DNA of 64,000 bases, from the NCBI RefSeq assembly GCF_002776525.5, contig NC_045449.1, positions 1,483,902 through 1,547,901 of the forward strand, read 5' to 3'. A program made the translations under genes and the position numbers. Origin of the DNA: Piliocolobus tephrosceles. Taxonomy: Eukaryota; Chordata; Mammalia; Primates; Cercopithecidae. Of the stretch, positions 41,960 through 62,491 are shown piece by piece. Numbering within the stretch: the first letter of the stretch is position 1; every line of letters starts with the position of its first letter. Under the pieces are notes generated by a model, which had not been told where the DNA came from, did not search any database, and was given only the letters and a program-made list of their open reading frames with translations.

Positions 41960-43300
41960 ATGACAGGCCAAAGGAGTTGGAGGCTGGAACCAGGGCCGGA
42001 GGGAGGTGGGGGCGACAGCCTCGCCGGACGCCATGGGGAGGGGCCAAGAGTTGGCCGGGAGGTGGGGAGAGAGGGAGCCCAGTGATGACTAACCCAGGCG
42101 CCCCACCCAGCCAGCCGGCTTCCCAGGCAGTCAGGGCCAGGCCTGGGCTAGGGGCCTCACAACCGGACAGGCTGGGGGGAGGTGCAGAGGTGACCTTCTC
42201 TCGGCCCAAGACGGCCAGTTAGTCTGGGGAGGGGGGGGGGTTAGAGTTTCCAGGCCCTCCTCTGGCCCTCTTTCCCCCGCCCAACCGCAGTGAAACCCTA
42301 ACCTTTGGGTTGCATAAGGCCCCGGCACCGCCGCCCCCTACTCCTCTCCCCTCCCCCCTTACATAACATCCCCTGGAGGGAACGAGAGGAGGGGCCGGCC
42401 CGCCCAGCGACCCCTTCCCTGCCAGGGCGCTGAACTGGCTCTGACCCAGTGAACGCCGACAGAGGCAAAGCACCTCCCCGCCGCCCGCTCGGGGGGTCCA
42501 GAACCTCCCCAGGCTAGATGGCCGACCCCTGTATCCTCAGACCGGGGGCCACCGGGTGAGCCGCCCCCGGCCCTCCGGCCCCTCGGCTCCCCCCACCCCG
42601 CCACTCCGCCAGCCCTTCCGCCACGACTCCTGTCCCGGACTCTTTCCTCAGAGCTTCTGACACACTAACCCGGCCAGTCCAGGCCCCTCTTCCCGAAGCG
42701 CCCCTGCCCCCGCCGCCCCCTCTCTCCTCCCCGGAAGGGCAGGGTGTGGCCGCCCGGACCCCACTTTCACCCTCCATCCCGTTACCGCGGCTCCCCGCTG
42801 CGTGACCGGGTGGCCAGCTCACACCCACCTGGTGCTGGGTGTGGGGGTTGCTGCGCAGAGGGGAGCAAATCACTGCGTCCTCTCCCCACGGCCGGCGGCG
42901 CTGTCTCTTCTCGGCGCCCAGCACACACCGGCTCCAGGCTCCGATCAGCTGGCGGCGTCGTGACGCACGAGCTGCGAATGCACCGCCCGGGGCCAATCAC
43001 CGCCCACTGCTGGGCAACGTGGCCACGCCCACCCGGGGGCGCCGGGGCCTCGCCCTGGTCCCGCCTCTCCAGGCGCCCTGGCTCTGATTGGCAAGGAGAC
43101 CACCCTTTTGCCGGGCGGTATTGCACCAAGCCACGCCCACCCACTCACAAGCCGGCCAATAGACGGAAAGGCGTGGCCCAGCCCTTCGCGTCAGCGACCC
43201 GCTTAGAAAAGCGCTACGTCAAACGAGAGTCCTAAAGAGCAGGCGAAAGTCACGGCGTCTGCGTTTGCAATGCACGCTGGTCCGTGTAGTTCTCAGCCCC
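41960..43300. promoter_or_regulatory. CpG island, MIR22HG promoter and probable divergent WDR81 upstream promoter
   Basis: Strongly CpG-rich DNA with several paired motifs: TGACGCA (42961-42967), TACGTCA (43215-43221), CCAAT at 42993-42997 and 43156-43160, ATTGG at 43087-43091. MIR22HG would start leftward from about 42.95 kb. In human, some WDR81 transcripts are annotated from just upstream of MIR22HG (my recollection), which would start rightward near 43.2 kb. A G run sits at 42226-42240. Confidence 0.6.
42829..42955 (-). ncRNA. MIR22HG: MIR22HG probable exon 1
   Basis: GC-rich segment that ends at a good donor. The 5' end is estimated from a TGACGCA motif (42961-42967) and a CCAAT (42993-42997) placed just upstream on the gene strand. 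Confidence 0.5.
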
Positions 43301-44860
43301 ATACCCTCCTTCCCAGAACCCAGTGCGCTCTGTGAGTTGGCATTTTTAAACTGAGCTCGGAATCCGGCCCAGGGAAGTCCTTAGAGGGCGACAGCCCCTC
43401 CTTGTTGGAGCTGTGAGTGCTTCTTTTAGACATCTCCCAAACTGACTCGCCGGCCTCGGCGTGAGACTATAGCTCTTTAAGGAAAGGTGGCGCGGACCAA
43501 GGCGCAGGAGTGGACAGAGCATCAGCCCCCAGGGTAGCAGAGGCTGCCGTTGGAGAGCTCTCGAGGGCTTTTGGAGGAGGGAGGATGCTCACCTCGCCCA
43601 GCCCGGCTTTCACTGGAGAGACCCAGCCCACTCCTCCTGGGGGCCCTTCCTAACCAGAGGAGGCTTTTTTCTTGGATGTCTCTTCCCAGTCCCAGAAGAG
43701 CCCCCAGAGCCTCCCAAGAGGTAGCTTTCTAACAAAAGATTCATAGCACAGTCCTCACCTTAGGGTACAGGGAGGGCTTCTGGTCAGAAATTAGGGGATG
43801 GGCCATGCCAAAGTGCAAATGGTCAGCAATCGCATCCTCAGATTAAACCTCATTCAGTCCCGCCCTCCAAAGCTCTTCACTGACTCAGGCCTACTTAGGG
43901 AAGAGATTTCGAGGGTGGAGACCAATGAGCAGACTGCTCCTTCCCCAGGGGCCAATCAGAGTCTAGATGAGCGGGGGATGGGCAAAAACTGAACTGAACC
44001 CAATGACTTGGCAAAAGCTGTTGGTCGGCTTTTTTAAAGGGGCAAGCCTACCCCACCTTATCACTCCGCGCAAGCCCCAGAAAGAGGAACGTGTGGACTG
44101 AAATCCATGCCTTTTCCTTCAGCTCCAAATAAGGGCTGAGAGTAACTGAGCAGGAGAGACGAGCCTGGAGGGCGAGATCCTTCCCTCTGTTAAATACGCT
44201 CTCCATCAGGTAATTGATAAGGTTCCTTGGAGCTCCAGAACTCTGAGCCTGTGTTCAGGACATTGCGCCTTTAAGGAAACTTCCTGCCTTGCGCCCCAGT
44301 AACAGCTGATTGTTGGAAAGTGTGACCTCAGGGGACGAATCAGCTGTTACCACATCCTCCTCCTTGCTTACCCTCCTCCATCCCCCATCCACCCCCTTGG
44401 GTGGTGAAGGAAAGAACATGGGGGATGTGATTGTATGATCTTTCTTTTCCCCCATCACGCCAAGACTGTCTCCCCCCAACCCCACCCCGAACCCCGCTCT
44501 ACTCCTTAGTTCTTCAGAGGCTCTGGGCTTGGAAAGAGGTATTTCCTGTTAGCAGAGTCAATTCAGACTCTCTGGTCTAGATCCTCCCTGGTCTAGCGGG
44601 AGGCCAGTATTGGGGAGGTCCAGAATGGTGGCTGGCACCGGGGAGGGTATAGTGAACCCGAGGACCAAGCCTGGGGAGGAGGAATGGCCAAGCCTGGGGA
44701 GGAGGAATGGCTATGGGAAGCAAACTTGCGGTTCAGAACGCTGCTTCCCAGGCCAGCCGCCCCCTACTTCCTACTCAAGTTGCCCTATTCCTCCGAGGAC
44801 AGGCTTGCCTGCTGATGGGATCCTCCTGGTTTTGCCCATGTACTCCACTTATTTTATTTA
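43301..44860. other. Alu-free, motif-rich DNA after the CpG island
   Basis: Contains several CCAAT motifs near 43.92-44.01 kb, a 13-bp dyad at 44299-44350 and a 24-bp tandem duplication (AAGCCTGGGGAGGAGGAATG) near 44668-44710. Possible enhancer. Confidence 0.45.
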
Positions 44861-44861
44861 T

Positions 44862-45157
44862 TTTTTTATTTAGAGACGGAGTCTCGCTCTGTCGCCCAGG
44901 CTGAAATGGAATGGCGCAATCTCGGCTCACTGCAAGCTCCACCTCCCGGGTTCACGCCATTCTCCTGCCTCAGTCTCCCAAGTAGCTGGGCCTACAGGCG
45001 CCCGCCACCACGCTCGGCTAATTTTTTTGTATTTTTAGTAGAGACAGGGTTTCACCGTGTTAGCGAGGATGGTCTCGATCTCTTGACCTCGTGATCCGCC
45101 CGTCTCGGCCTTCCAAAGTGCTGGGATTACAGGCGTGAGCCACCGCGCCTGGCCTAT

Positions 45158-45193
<36 letters not shown>

Positions 45194-45480
45194 CATTTTT
45201 GAGACGGAGTCTCGTTCTGTTGCCCAGGCTGGAGTGCAGTGACGCTATCTTGGCTCACTGCAACCTCCACCTCCCGGGTTCAAGCGATTCTCCTCCTTCA
45301 GCCTCCTGAGTAGCTGGGACTACAGGCACGCACCATGATTCCCGGCTAATTTTTGTATTTTTAGTAGAGATAGGGTTTCACCATGTTGGCCAGGCTGGTC
45401 TCGAACTCCTGACCTCAGGTGATCCACCTGCCTTAGCCTCCCAAAGTGCTGGGATTACAGGTGTGAGCCACTGTGCCCTG
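44862..45480 (-). mobile_element. Two minus-strand Alus with an (ATT)n between them
   Basis: About 44862-45154 and 45200-45480; (ATT)n at 45160-45195. Confidence 0.9.
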
Positions 45481-46224
45481 CCACATTCACTCTACTTGTA
45501 ACTCTTCTCAGCTGCCACCTGGTCCCTGGGCCGCTCCATTTTTGGCTTTCAGCAGTGCCCTGCCCACATGGCCACCCCCGACAGCAAGGGTCCTAATTGC
45601 TCAAGGGCTGCAGGTGGGACACGTTGGCCCCAAAAGCCAGCATCTTTGGCTGGGAAGTGCTGTAGGGAATACCCAGGTAAATATTTTGCCCTAGAAAGAA
45701 AATAAAAAAATAAAAAAATAAAAATATTTTGCCCTGATCCTGAGTTGAGAGTCAGGGTCACTCCAGGACAAGCTTAGTGTGAAGTCCTAGGACTGACTTA
45801 GCAAGGCAGGGAGAAATTGAGCAGGGCCCTGGCCAAACGTGGAAGAAAACGAAGCCTCACCAGCGGCCCTTGTTCTCCATTATCCTGAGCATAGAAATCC
45901 CATCCCTTTCCCGCTCACGGCCCTTGGGGTGACCCTTTTCCATTTTGTTCTGAACACTGACCCCACCCCCAAGGCGAGAAGCACAGGCTTCCAGTCCAGG
46001 GTTTCTTCACCTCAGCACCCACTGGCATTTGAAGTAGAACAATTTCTTGTGGGAGGGCTACTGGATGCACAGTACAACATCTACGTGGTCCCTGGCCTCT
46101 GTCCTAGATGTCAGTGGCAACACTCACCCACCCCAAGCTCCCAGTTTTGACAGCCAAAAGTATCTCCAGACGTTACCAACTGTCTCCTAGGGGCCAAAAT
46201 CTCCAGCTGAGAACTACTGAGTTA

Positions 46225-46870
46225 GACACACTTAGATTCAAATTCCAGCTCTTACTAGCTGTGAAATTGTTACAGATAATTTCCCCTCATCTACAACATA
46301 TGGTGAATAAGGAATTCAAGGTTTGTTGTAGGGATTTCAACAATTTTAAAATTTTTTTAAAATTCAAAATTTGGCCAGGCACAGTGGCTCATACCTGTAA
46401 TCCCAGCACTTTGGGAGGCCAAAGCAGGTGGATCACTATGAGCCCAGGAGTTCAAGACCAGCCTGGGCAACATGGCAAGACCCTGTCTCTTAAAAAAAAA
46501 ATAAAAAATAAATGGCCCAGCGAGGTGGCTCACACCTGTAATCGTAGCACTTTGGGAGGCTGAGGCAGGCAGACTGCTTGAGCTCAGGAGTTTGAGACCA
46601 GCCTGGGCAACATGGTGAAACCCTAGCTCTACCCAAAATGCGAAAAATTAGCCAGGTGTGGTGGTGCACATCTGTGGTCCCAGCTACTCAGGAGGCTGAG
46701 GCAGAGGTTGCAGTGAGCCAAGATAGCGCCAATGCACTCCAGCCTAGGTGACAGAATGTGACTGCATCTCGAAAAAAAAGAAAAAAGATGAAAAACAAAT
46801 TTAATTAGAAAACACCTAGCATAGTACCTGCCACACTGGTCCGCAGTTGGTGCACTAAATGGTGGAGCTT
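46225..46870 (+). repeat. MIR split by two Alus (+)
   Basis: MIR-like parts at 46225-46310 and 46800-46870. Alu left monomer 46373-46512 and Alu 46513-46790 lie between. Confidence 0.65.
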
Positions 46871-47182
46871 CCTTTACTTTTCTCCCTGCCAGATTAGCAA
46901 GAACTGGCCGCACTCAACATGGGCTGACTGCTGGGGCAGCTGCAGCCTCTGTCCCTGACTATCCAAGATATGACCTCCTGGAAACCCAGTACTGAGGTTG
47001 GCCAAGGGGAATGGCTAATGTGGTCTGAGATTCCCCAAAGCCCAAAGGTGCTTGCATTGGGATTCAGGGAAAACTCTTACCGGGGGCAGTGAGAGGGAAA
47101 TTCGGAAGAGAAGAAAGCTGTTACAGACTTTACTTCTGAAGATGTAGCCTGAAGTTCGCTGCATCAGAATTACCTGGGGTAC

Positions 47183-47476
47183 TTTTTTTTTTTTTGAGAC
47201 GGAGTCTTGCTCTGTCGCCAGGGCTGGAGTGCAGTGACTGGATCTCAGCTCACTGCAAGCTCCGCCTCCCGGGTTCCCGCCATTCTCCTGCCTCAGCCTC
47301 CCGAGTAGCTGGGACTACAGGCGCCCACCACCTCGCCCGCTAGTTTTTTGTATTTTTTAGTAGAGACGGAGTTTCACCGTGTTAGCCAGGATGGTCTCGA
47401 TCTCCTGACCTCGTGATCCACCCGTCTCGGCCTCCCAAAGTGCTGGGATTACAGGCTTGAGCCACTGCGCCTGGCC
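47183..47476 (-). mobile_element. AluYR-type (-)
   Basis: Perfect 12-bp duplication TACCTGGGGTAC (47171-47182, 47477-47488). Confidence 0.95.
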
Positions 47477-47549
47477 TACCTGGGGTACTCGTTAAAAATT
47501 TAGATGCCTGGGTCTCACTCCAGACTACTGAATTAGAATTATGCCCTAA

Positions 47550-47825
47550 AGGGCCAGGCACGGTGGCTGGCACCTGTAATTCCAGCACTTTGGGAGGCCG
47601 AGGCAGGTGGATCATCTGAGGTCAGGAATTCAAGACCAGCCTGGTCAACATGTGAAACCCCGTCTCCACTAAAAATACCAAAGTTAGCCAGGCGCCTGTA
47701 ATCCCAGGCTGAGGCAGGAGAATTACTTGAACCTGGGAGGCGGAGCTTGCCGTGAGCCAAGATAGTGCAATTGCACTCCAGCCTGGGCAACAGAGTGAGA
47801 CTCCGTCCCAAAAAAAAAAAAAAAG
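47550..47825 (+). mobile_element. Alu (+)
   Basis: Two internal deletions in the right arm. Confidence 0.88.
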
Positions 47826-48140
47826 AATTACGCTCTAAAGTTTGAAAACTACTGCCCTAGGGCTCAGATCGGGCCAGAGTTTGATGCCCCAGGAATCCCA
47901 GTGCACCAGTTCCCAATATTGCAAGGATATCTCTATTCTAGGGAGGAAAGGAGAATTTCAAGAGGTAAAATCAGGTACACGCAAGGTCACTGCTGCAGTG
48001 TAACCCCAGTACCGCTAGAGGGCAGGGCATACACAGACTTGCAGACAGAAAAAGTAGTGCCTGCTAAATCTAGGTAAACTGAGACCAGGCAAAGAACAGG
48101 TGGACCCAGCCAGCTCTATTGGTACTAAGAAGCAAGCACC

Positions 48141-48452
48141 GCCGGGCGCGGTGGCTCAAGCCTGTAATCCCAGCACTTTGGGAGGCCGAGACGGGCGGAT
48201 CACGAGGTCAGGAGATCGAGACCATCCTGGCTAACACGGTGAAACCCCGTCTCTACTAAAAATACAAAAAACTAGCCGGGCGAGGTGGCGGGCGCCTGCA
48301 GTCCCAGCTACTCGGGAGGCTGAGGCAGGAGAATGGCGTAAACCCGGGAGGCGGAGCTTGCAGTGAGCTGAGATCCGGCCACAGCACTCCAGCCACAACA
48401 CTCCAGCCCGGGCGACAAAGCAAGACTCCGTCTCAAAAAAAAAAAAAAAAAA
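48141..48452 (+). mobile_element. AluYR-type (+)
   Basis: Perfect 14-bp duplication AAGAAGCAAGCACC (48127-48140, 48453-48466). Contains a 15-bp internal duplication around ACTCCAGCC near 48385. Confidence 0.95.
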
Positions 48453-48523
48453 AAGAAGCAAGCACCACCTCCTGACCATCAAAACATATTCTCTGATTTC
48501 AGGTATTTATATCAAAGTTGGGG

Positions 48524-48960
48524 CTGGGCACTGCGGCTCACGACTGTAATCCCAGCTCTACTAAAAATATAAAACTTAGCTGGGCGTGGTGGCAGGCACC
48601 TGTAATCCCAGCTACTTGGGAGGCTGTGGCAAGAGAATCACTTGAACCTGGGGGGTGGAGGTTGCAGTGAGCTGAGATCACTCCACTGCACTCTGCTCTG
48701 TTGCCCAGCTAGAGTGCAATGGTGCAATCTCGGCTCACTGCAACCTCCGCCTCCCGGGTTCAAGCAGCTCTCCTGACTCAGACTCCCAAGTAGCTGGGAT
48801 TACAGGCATCTGCTATCATGCCCGGCTAATTTTTGTACTTTTGTAGAGATGGGGTTTCACTATGTTGTCCAGGCTGGGCTCGAACTCCTAACCTCAGGTG
48901 ATCTGCCCACCTCAGCCTCCCAAAGTGCTAGGATTACAGACATGAGCCATCACGCCCAGC
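48524..48960. mobile_element. Alu (+) fused to inverted Alu (-)
   Basis: Plus copy 48524-48695 without a tail runs directly into a minus copy 48696-48960 without its T head. Confidence 0.8.
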
Positions 48961-49990
48961 CAAGAACACTGGTATTAGAATCAGACAGGCTTGGATGTGA
49001 ATTCTGGCTCTATTGCTTCTTAGCTTCTTACATGACCTTGAGCAAGTTACTTCAGGTAGTCAGTTAGCTTCCTTATCCTAAAATGGGCATAAAAATATCT
49101 TCTTAAGGTGGGCATGATGGCTCACGCCTGTAATCCCATCACTTTGGGAGGCCAAGGCAGGCAGATCACCTGAGGTCGGAAGTTCGAGACCAGCCTGACC
49201 AACATGGAGAAACCCCATCTCTACTAAAAAAAAATGCAAAAAAATTAGCCAGGCATGGTGGAGCATGCCTGTAATCTCAGCTACTTAGGAGGCTGAGGCA
49301 GGAAAATCGCTTGAACCCGGGAGGCGGAGGTAGTGGTGAGCCAAGATGGCGCTATTGCACTCCAGCCTGGGCAAAAAGAGCGAAACTTCATCTTAAAAAA
49401 AAAAAAAAAAAAAAAAAAATTAGCTGGGCATGGTGACACTGCCTGTAGTCCCAGCTACTTGGGAGGCTAAGGTGGGAGGATCACCTGAGCCTGGGGAGGT
49501 CGAGGCTGCAATCAGCTGTGATCAAATCACTGCACTGCAGCCTGGGTGACAGAGTGAGACCCTGTGTCAAAAAAAAAAATTAAAAAATTGGCCAGGCACT
49601 GTGGCTCCCTGTATCCTAGCACTTTGGGAGGCCGAAATGGGCAGATTGCTTGAGCCCACGTGTTCAAGACCAGCCTGGGAAACATGGCAAAACCCTGCCG
49701 CTACAAAAATACAAAAAGTTAGCTGGATGTGGTGGCATGTACCTGTAGTCCCAGCTACTCAGGAGGCTGAGGTGGGAAGTTCACCTGAGCCTGGAAGGTC
49801 GAGGCTGTAGGGAGCTGAGATCACACTACAGCCCTCTAGCCTGAGCAACAGAGTGAGACTCTGTCTTAAAAAAAAACAAAAAATCTTCTTAAAAGGGTGG
49901 CGAGGGTTACACAAAACAGGGTATGCAAAATGCTTAACAGGTGACTAGCTCCTGTTCATGCTCCACACGTTAGTTGTAAGTTATTACTGC
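48961..49990 (+). repeat. MIR split by three Alus (+)
   Basis: MIR parts 48961-49100 and 49885-49990. Alus at about 49107-49405, 49415-49580 (right half) and 49590-49880. Confidence 0.72.
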
Positions 49991-50097
49991 CCAAGGTCAT
50001 ATGACCAAGCACATGAGAGGTTCCAGCTGCCCTTCAAGAAAGAGGAGACAGATGAAATCAGATCATGGCTGAGGCATTCCTGTTTTCTCTCTCTCTT

Positions 50098-50742
50098 TTT
50101 TTTTTTTGGGAGAGGGATCCTCCCTCTGTCGCCCAGGTTAGAGTGCACTGGCATGCGATCTTGGCTCACTGCAACCTCTGCCTCCTGGGTTCAAGTGATT
50201 CTCCTGCCTCAGCCTCCCAAGTAGCTGGGATTATAGGTGCCTGCCACCACACCTGGTTAATTTTTATATTTTAGTAGAGACGGGGTTTCTCCATGTTGGT
50301 CAGGCTGGTCTCAAACTCCTGACTTCGGGTGATCTGCCAACCTCGGCCTCCCAAAGTGCTGGGTTATAGGCATGAGCCACTGCACCTGGCCCTCCTATTT
50401 TCTCTCCTATCAGGCCTAGTTTTCTTTTTTCTTTTCTTTCCTTTTCTTTTTTTTTTTTTTTGAGACGGAGCCTCGCTCTGCCACCCAGGCTGGAGTGCAG
50501 TGGCATGATCTCAGCTCACTGCAACCTCTGCCTCCAGGGTTCAAGCAATTCTCCTGCCTCAGCCTCCTGAGTGGCTGGGTTTCCAGGCGCCTGCTGCCAC
50601 ACCCAGCTAATTTTTTTGTATTTTTAGTAGAGACGGGATTTCCCCAAGTTGGCCGGGCTGGTCTTGAACTCCTGACCTTGTGATTCACCCGCCTCGGCCT
50701 CCCAAAGTGCTGGGATTACAGGCGTGAGCCACCGTGCCCGGC
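50098..50742 (-). mobile_element. Two minus-strand Alus
   Basis: About 50098-50392 and 50440-50742; a T/C-rich tract separates them. Confidence 0.9.
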
Positions 50743-50817
50743 CAAGGCCTAGTTTTCCTAAGCGCCTTTATGGGACCGTCACACCTGTACACCAAGCTCC
50801 TTCAAGAGGCAAACTCT

Positions 50818-51124
50818 GTCCGGGCGGTGGCTGAAGCCTGTAATCGGGTCACTTTGGGAGGCCGAGATGGGCGGATCACAAGGTCAGGAGATCGAGACCA
50901 TCCTGGCTAACACGGTGAAACCCTGTCTCCGCTAAAAAATACAAAAAACTAGCTGGGCAAGGCGGCGGGCGCCTGTAGTCCCAGCTACTCGGGAGGCTGA
51001 GGGAAGCTGAGGCAGGAGAAGGGCGTACACCAGGGAGGCGGAGCTTGCAGTGAGCTGAGATCCGGCCACTGCACTCCAGTCTGGGCAACAGAGCCAGACT
51101 CCGTCTCAAAAAAAAAAAAAAAAA
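50818..51124 (+). mobile_element. AluYR-type (+)
   Basis: Perfect 14-bp duplication AAGAGGCAAACTCT (50804-50817, 51125-51138). Confidence 0.95.
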
Positions 51125-51459
51125 AAGAGGCAAACTCTCTCCTAAGAGGGAGACAAAAGAAACAGGGCCAGTGCTTTCACTGTAGACAATGGTCTGTCTG
51201 TCCTGCAGATGAGTCAGAACTAAGACCCCTTGAAGGAATCACGTCGTTTTGGCGCCAGCTGCCTGGTTTCTATTCCCTATCCTGTGCCGCACCCTTCCCC
51301 CAGCCATCTGGAAGGCTCTGACCACAGCTGGCAGGCTCTGTGGTACCGCAAAGGCCAATCTTCAACAGGAAGTCTTGGGGGAACATTTCTTCCCCAAGAC
51401 ACCAGGCCTCTGGGCCTGGGCCACTTCTCTCCCTCAGATGGCCCAGGGCTTGGTTTTGT

Positions 51460-52083
51460 TTTTATTTTATTTATTTATTTATATTTATTTATTTATTTAT
51501 TGACGGAGTCTTGCTCTGTCGCCCAGGCTGGAGTGCAGTGGCACGATCTCGGCTCACTGCAAGCTCTACCTCCCGGGTTCATGCCATTCTCCTGCCTCAG
51601 CCTTCCAAGTAACTGGAATTACAGGCACCCACCACCACACCCAGCTAATTTTTTGTGTTTTTAGTAGACATAGGGTTTCACCCTGTTAGCCAGGATGGTC
51701 TCAATCTCCTGACCTTGTGATCCGCCCGCCTCGGCCTCCCAAAGTGCTGGGGTTACAGGCATGAGCCACCGCACCTGGCCTGTTTGTTTATTTATTTATT
51801 TTCTGAGCGGAGTTTTGCTCTTGTTGCCCCAGCTGGAATGCAATGGTGTGATCTTGGCTCACTGTAACCTCCGCCTCTCCGGTTCCAGTGATTCTCCTGC
51901 CGCAGCCTCTTGAGTATCTGGGATTACAGACGCCCACCCCCACACCCGGCTAAATTTTGTATTTTTAGTAGAGACGGGTTTCTCCATGTTGGTCAGGCTG
52001 GTCTCGAACTCCTGACCTCAGGCGATCTGTCCACCTCGGCCTCCCAAAGTGCTGGGATTACAGGCAGGAGCCACTGGGCCTGG
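51460..52083 (-). mobile_element. Two minus-strand Alus with (TTTA)n
   Basis: About 51505-51780 and 51805-52083; (TTTA)n at 51465-51500. Confidence 0.9.
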
Positions 52084-52154
52084 CCAGTTTTGTTTTTAAA
52101 AGGCGTGAGAGGGCTGTCAGGAGGGAGTGCTCCGGGGCAGAAAGAAGTCTGGCA

Positions 52155-52300
52155 CCAGTTTCTAAGTCTCCATTCCGCCAGGCGGTTCTCCGTTATCACT
52201 TGTAAAATATAAACAGTAATAACTGTCCTCCCTCCCTCACAGAGTGTGTTGTGAGGGCCAAATGGAATGCGACTGCTGAAGTACTTCGGCAAATTAAAAA
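52155..52300 (+). repeat. MIR fragment
   Basis: 'CACTTGTAAAATATAAACAG', 'GTGTTGTGAGGGCCAAATGG'. Confidence 0.6.
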
Positions 52301-52364
52301 GCTCCTTCCTATGGAAGGCGGCGTGGAGGCGCCGAAGGGATTTGATGTCAAAAGTCCCAGTTCT

Positions 52365-52660
52365 GGCCAGGCACGGTGGCTCACGCCTGTCATCCCAGCA
52401 CCTTGGGAGGCCCAGACGGGTGGATCACGAGGCCAGGAGTTCGAGATCAGCCTGGCCAACATGGCGAAACCCCGTCTCTACCAAAAAATACAAAAATTAG
52501 CCGGGCGTGGTGGCGCGCGCCTGTCGTCCCAGCTACTAGGGAGGCTGAGGCAGGAGAATCGCTTGAACCCAGGAGGCGGAGGTTGCGGTGAGCCGAGATC
52601 GCGCCATTGCAGTCCAGCCTGGGCGAAGAGGGAGACTCCATCTCAAAAAAAAAAAAAAAA
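52365..52660 (+). mobile_element. Alu (+) just upstream of the WDR81 promoter
   Basis: Full-length, CpG-rich copy; AAAGTCCCAGTTCTG flanks. Confidence 0.93.
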
Positions 52661-52689
52661 GTCCCAGTTCTGCCCCTGGCTGTGGCCGG

Positions 52690-53237
52690 CACTTTCATAG
52701 AGGCTGGCATCTCTGGGAACAGCCTCCCGGACCCGCGCTGGTGCGTGCTGGAGGGAGCAGGCAGGGGTGGGGAGGTCGGCATCGCCCTCCGCCGGGCCGG
52801 CTGGAGCTGGCTGGAGACCTTTCCAGCCCCGCGAGGAAGCGGAGCCGGGACCAAGCCAGAGCCGAGCAGCGGGAGGGAGGGCGCGGAGGCCGCCGGGTAG
52901 GAAGCCGGGTCCCGCCCAGGCCTCTGGAGCCACGTGCGCTTGTTTCCGTGCTGGGGCGATCACGTGACCCGCGTCAGCTGACCCGTCACGGTGGAGCCCG
53001 GTGCTCGCGCCCGGCAGCCTCTGCCCCGCCGCGCCCGGAGCGCAGGACCCGCGGAGGGGTAAGCGCGCCCCCCGCCCGCCTCTTCTCCGCCGCCGGCTCC
53101 CCGCGGCCACCTCCGCCCCAGCCCCTGCCCCTGCCCCGCGCCCACCCCAGCCCCGCCGGCCTGGCACCCCGGAAGCCGTCGCCTGCAGGGTCGTGGCCGG
53201 GCTCAGCCCCTCGCTGCCCCCGGGCGGCCTGGAGGAG
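52690..53237 (+). promoter_or_regulatory. WDR81: WDR81 promoter and 5' UTR
   Basis: GC-rich DNA directly before the coding start. It holds CACGTG at 52931-52936, TCACGTGAC at 52960-52968 and a palindromic GTCAGCTGAC at 52974-52983. The TCACGTGAC core matches the CLEAR/M-box type bound by TFEB, TFE3 and MITF in lysosomal genes. The TSS itself is not visible. Confidence 0.65.
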
Positions 53238-62217
<8,980 letters not shown>

Positions 62218-62491
62218 GTGAGCGGGCCCAGGTGAGGCCTGTTCTGTTCCTGCTCCTGTGCCCGCCAGGCCTCTGGGAAGGGGGCCCGAGGGTGGGGCTG
62301 TAATGCTGCGGAGTTTGGGGAGACCCAGCGAGGCCACCGACAAGAGCAGTTAGGGTTTCCAACCTGTTAGACTTAAGTCTGAACTGGCCCCACCAGCTCA
62401 CTTACCTTGAGCAAGTTCCTGCTGCTGGAAGCATCTGTTTTCCCATCCATAAACAGAATCAGAAAAACGGGCTAAGAAGATAACGTGTGTT

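Larger units (their letters stand above)
38200..42955 (-). ncRNA. MIR22HG: MIR22HG, host lncRNA of miR-22 (extent partly inferred)
   Basis: The mir-22 hairpin lies in a likely internal exon (40555-40713). On the minus strand it is preceded by a strong pyrimidine tract ending CCCCTAG and followed by AAG/GTGACA. A likely first exon ends at 42829 (CAG/GTGGGT) inside the CpG island. A minus-strand AATAAA at 38223-38218 would end the transcript near 38.2 kb. The terminal exon's acceptor is not certain; TCTCTCTAG ending near 39121 is one candidate. No conserved ORF was recognised, in keeping with a non-coding host RNA. Confidence 0.7.

Noticed and set aside
42514..43235. 160-codon open frames in the MIR22HG CpG island
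   Set aside because: Open only because of base composition; no start context, splice logic or family similarity recognised.
53001..53237. Upstream extension of WDR81 by 79 codons
   Set aside because: The frame is open but starts without an ATG; the first ATG in frame, at 53238, matches the known N terminus.
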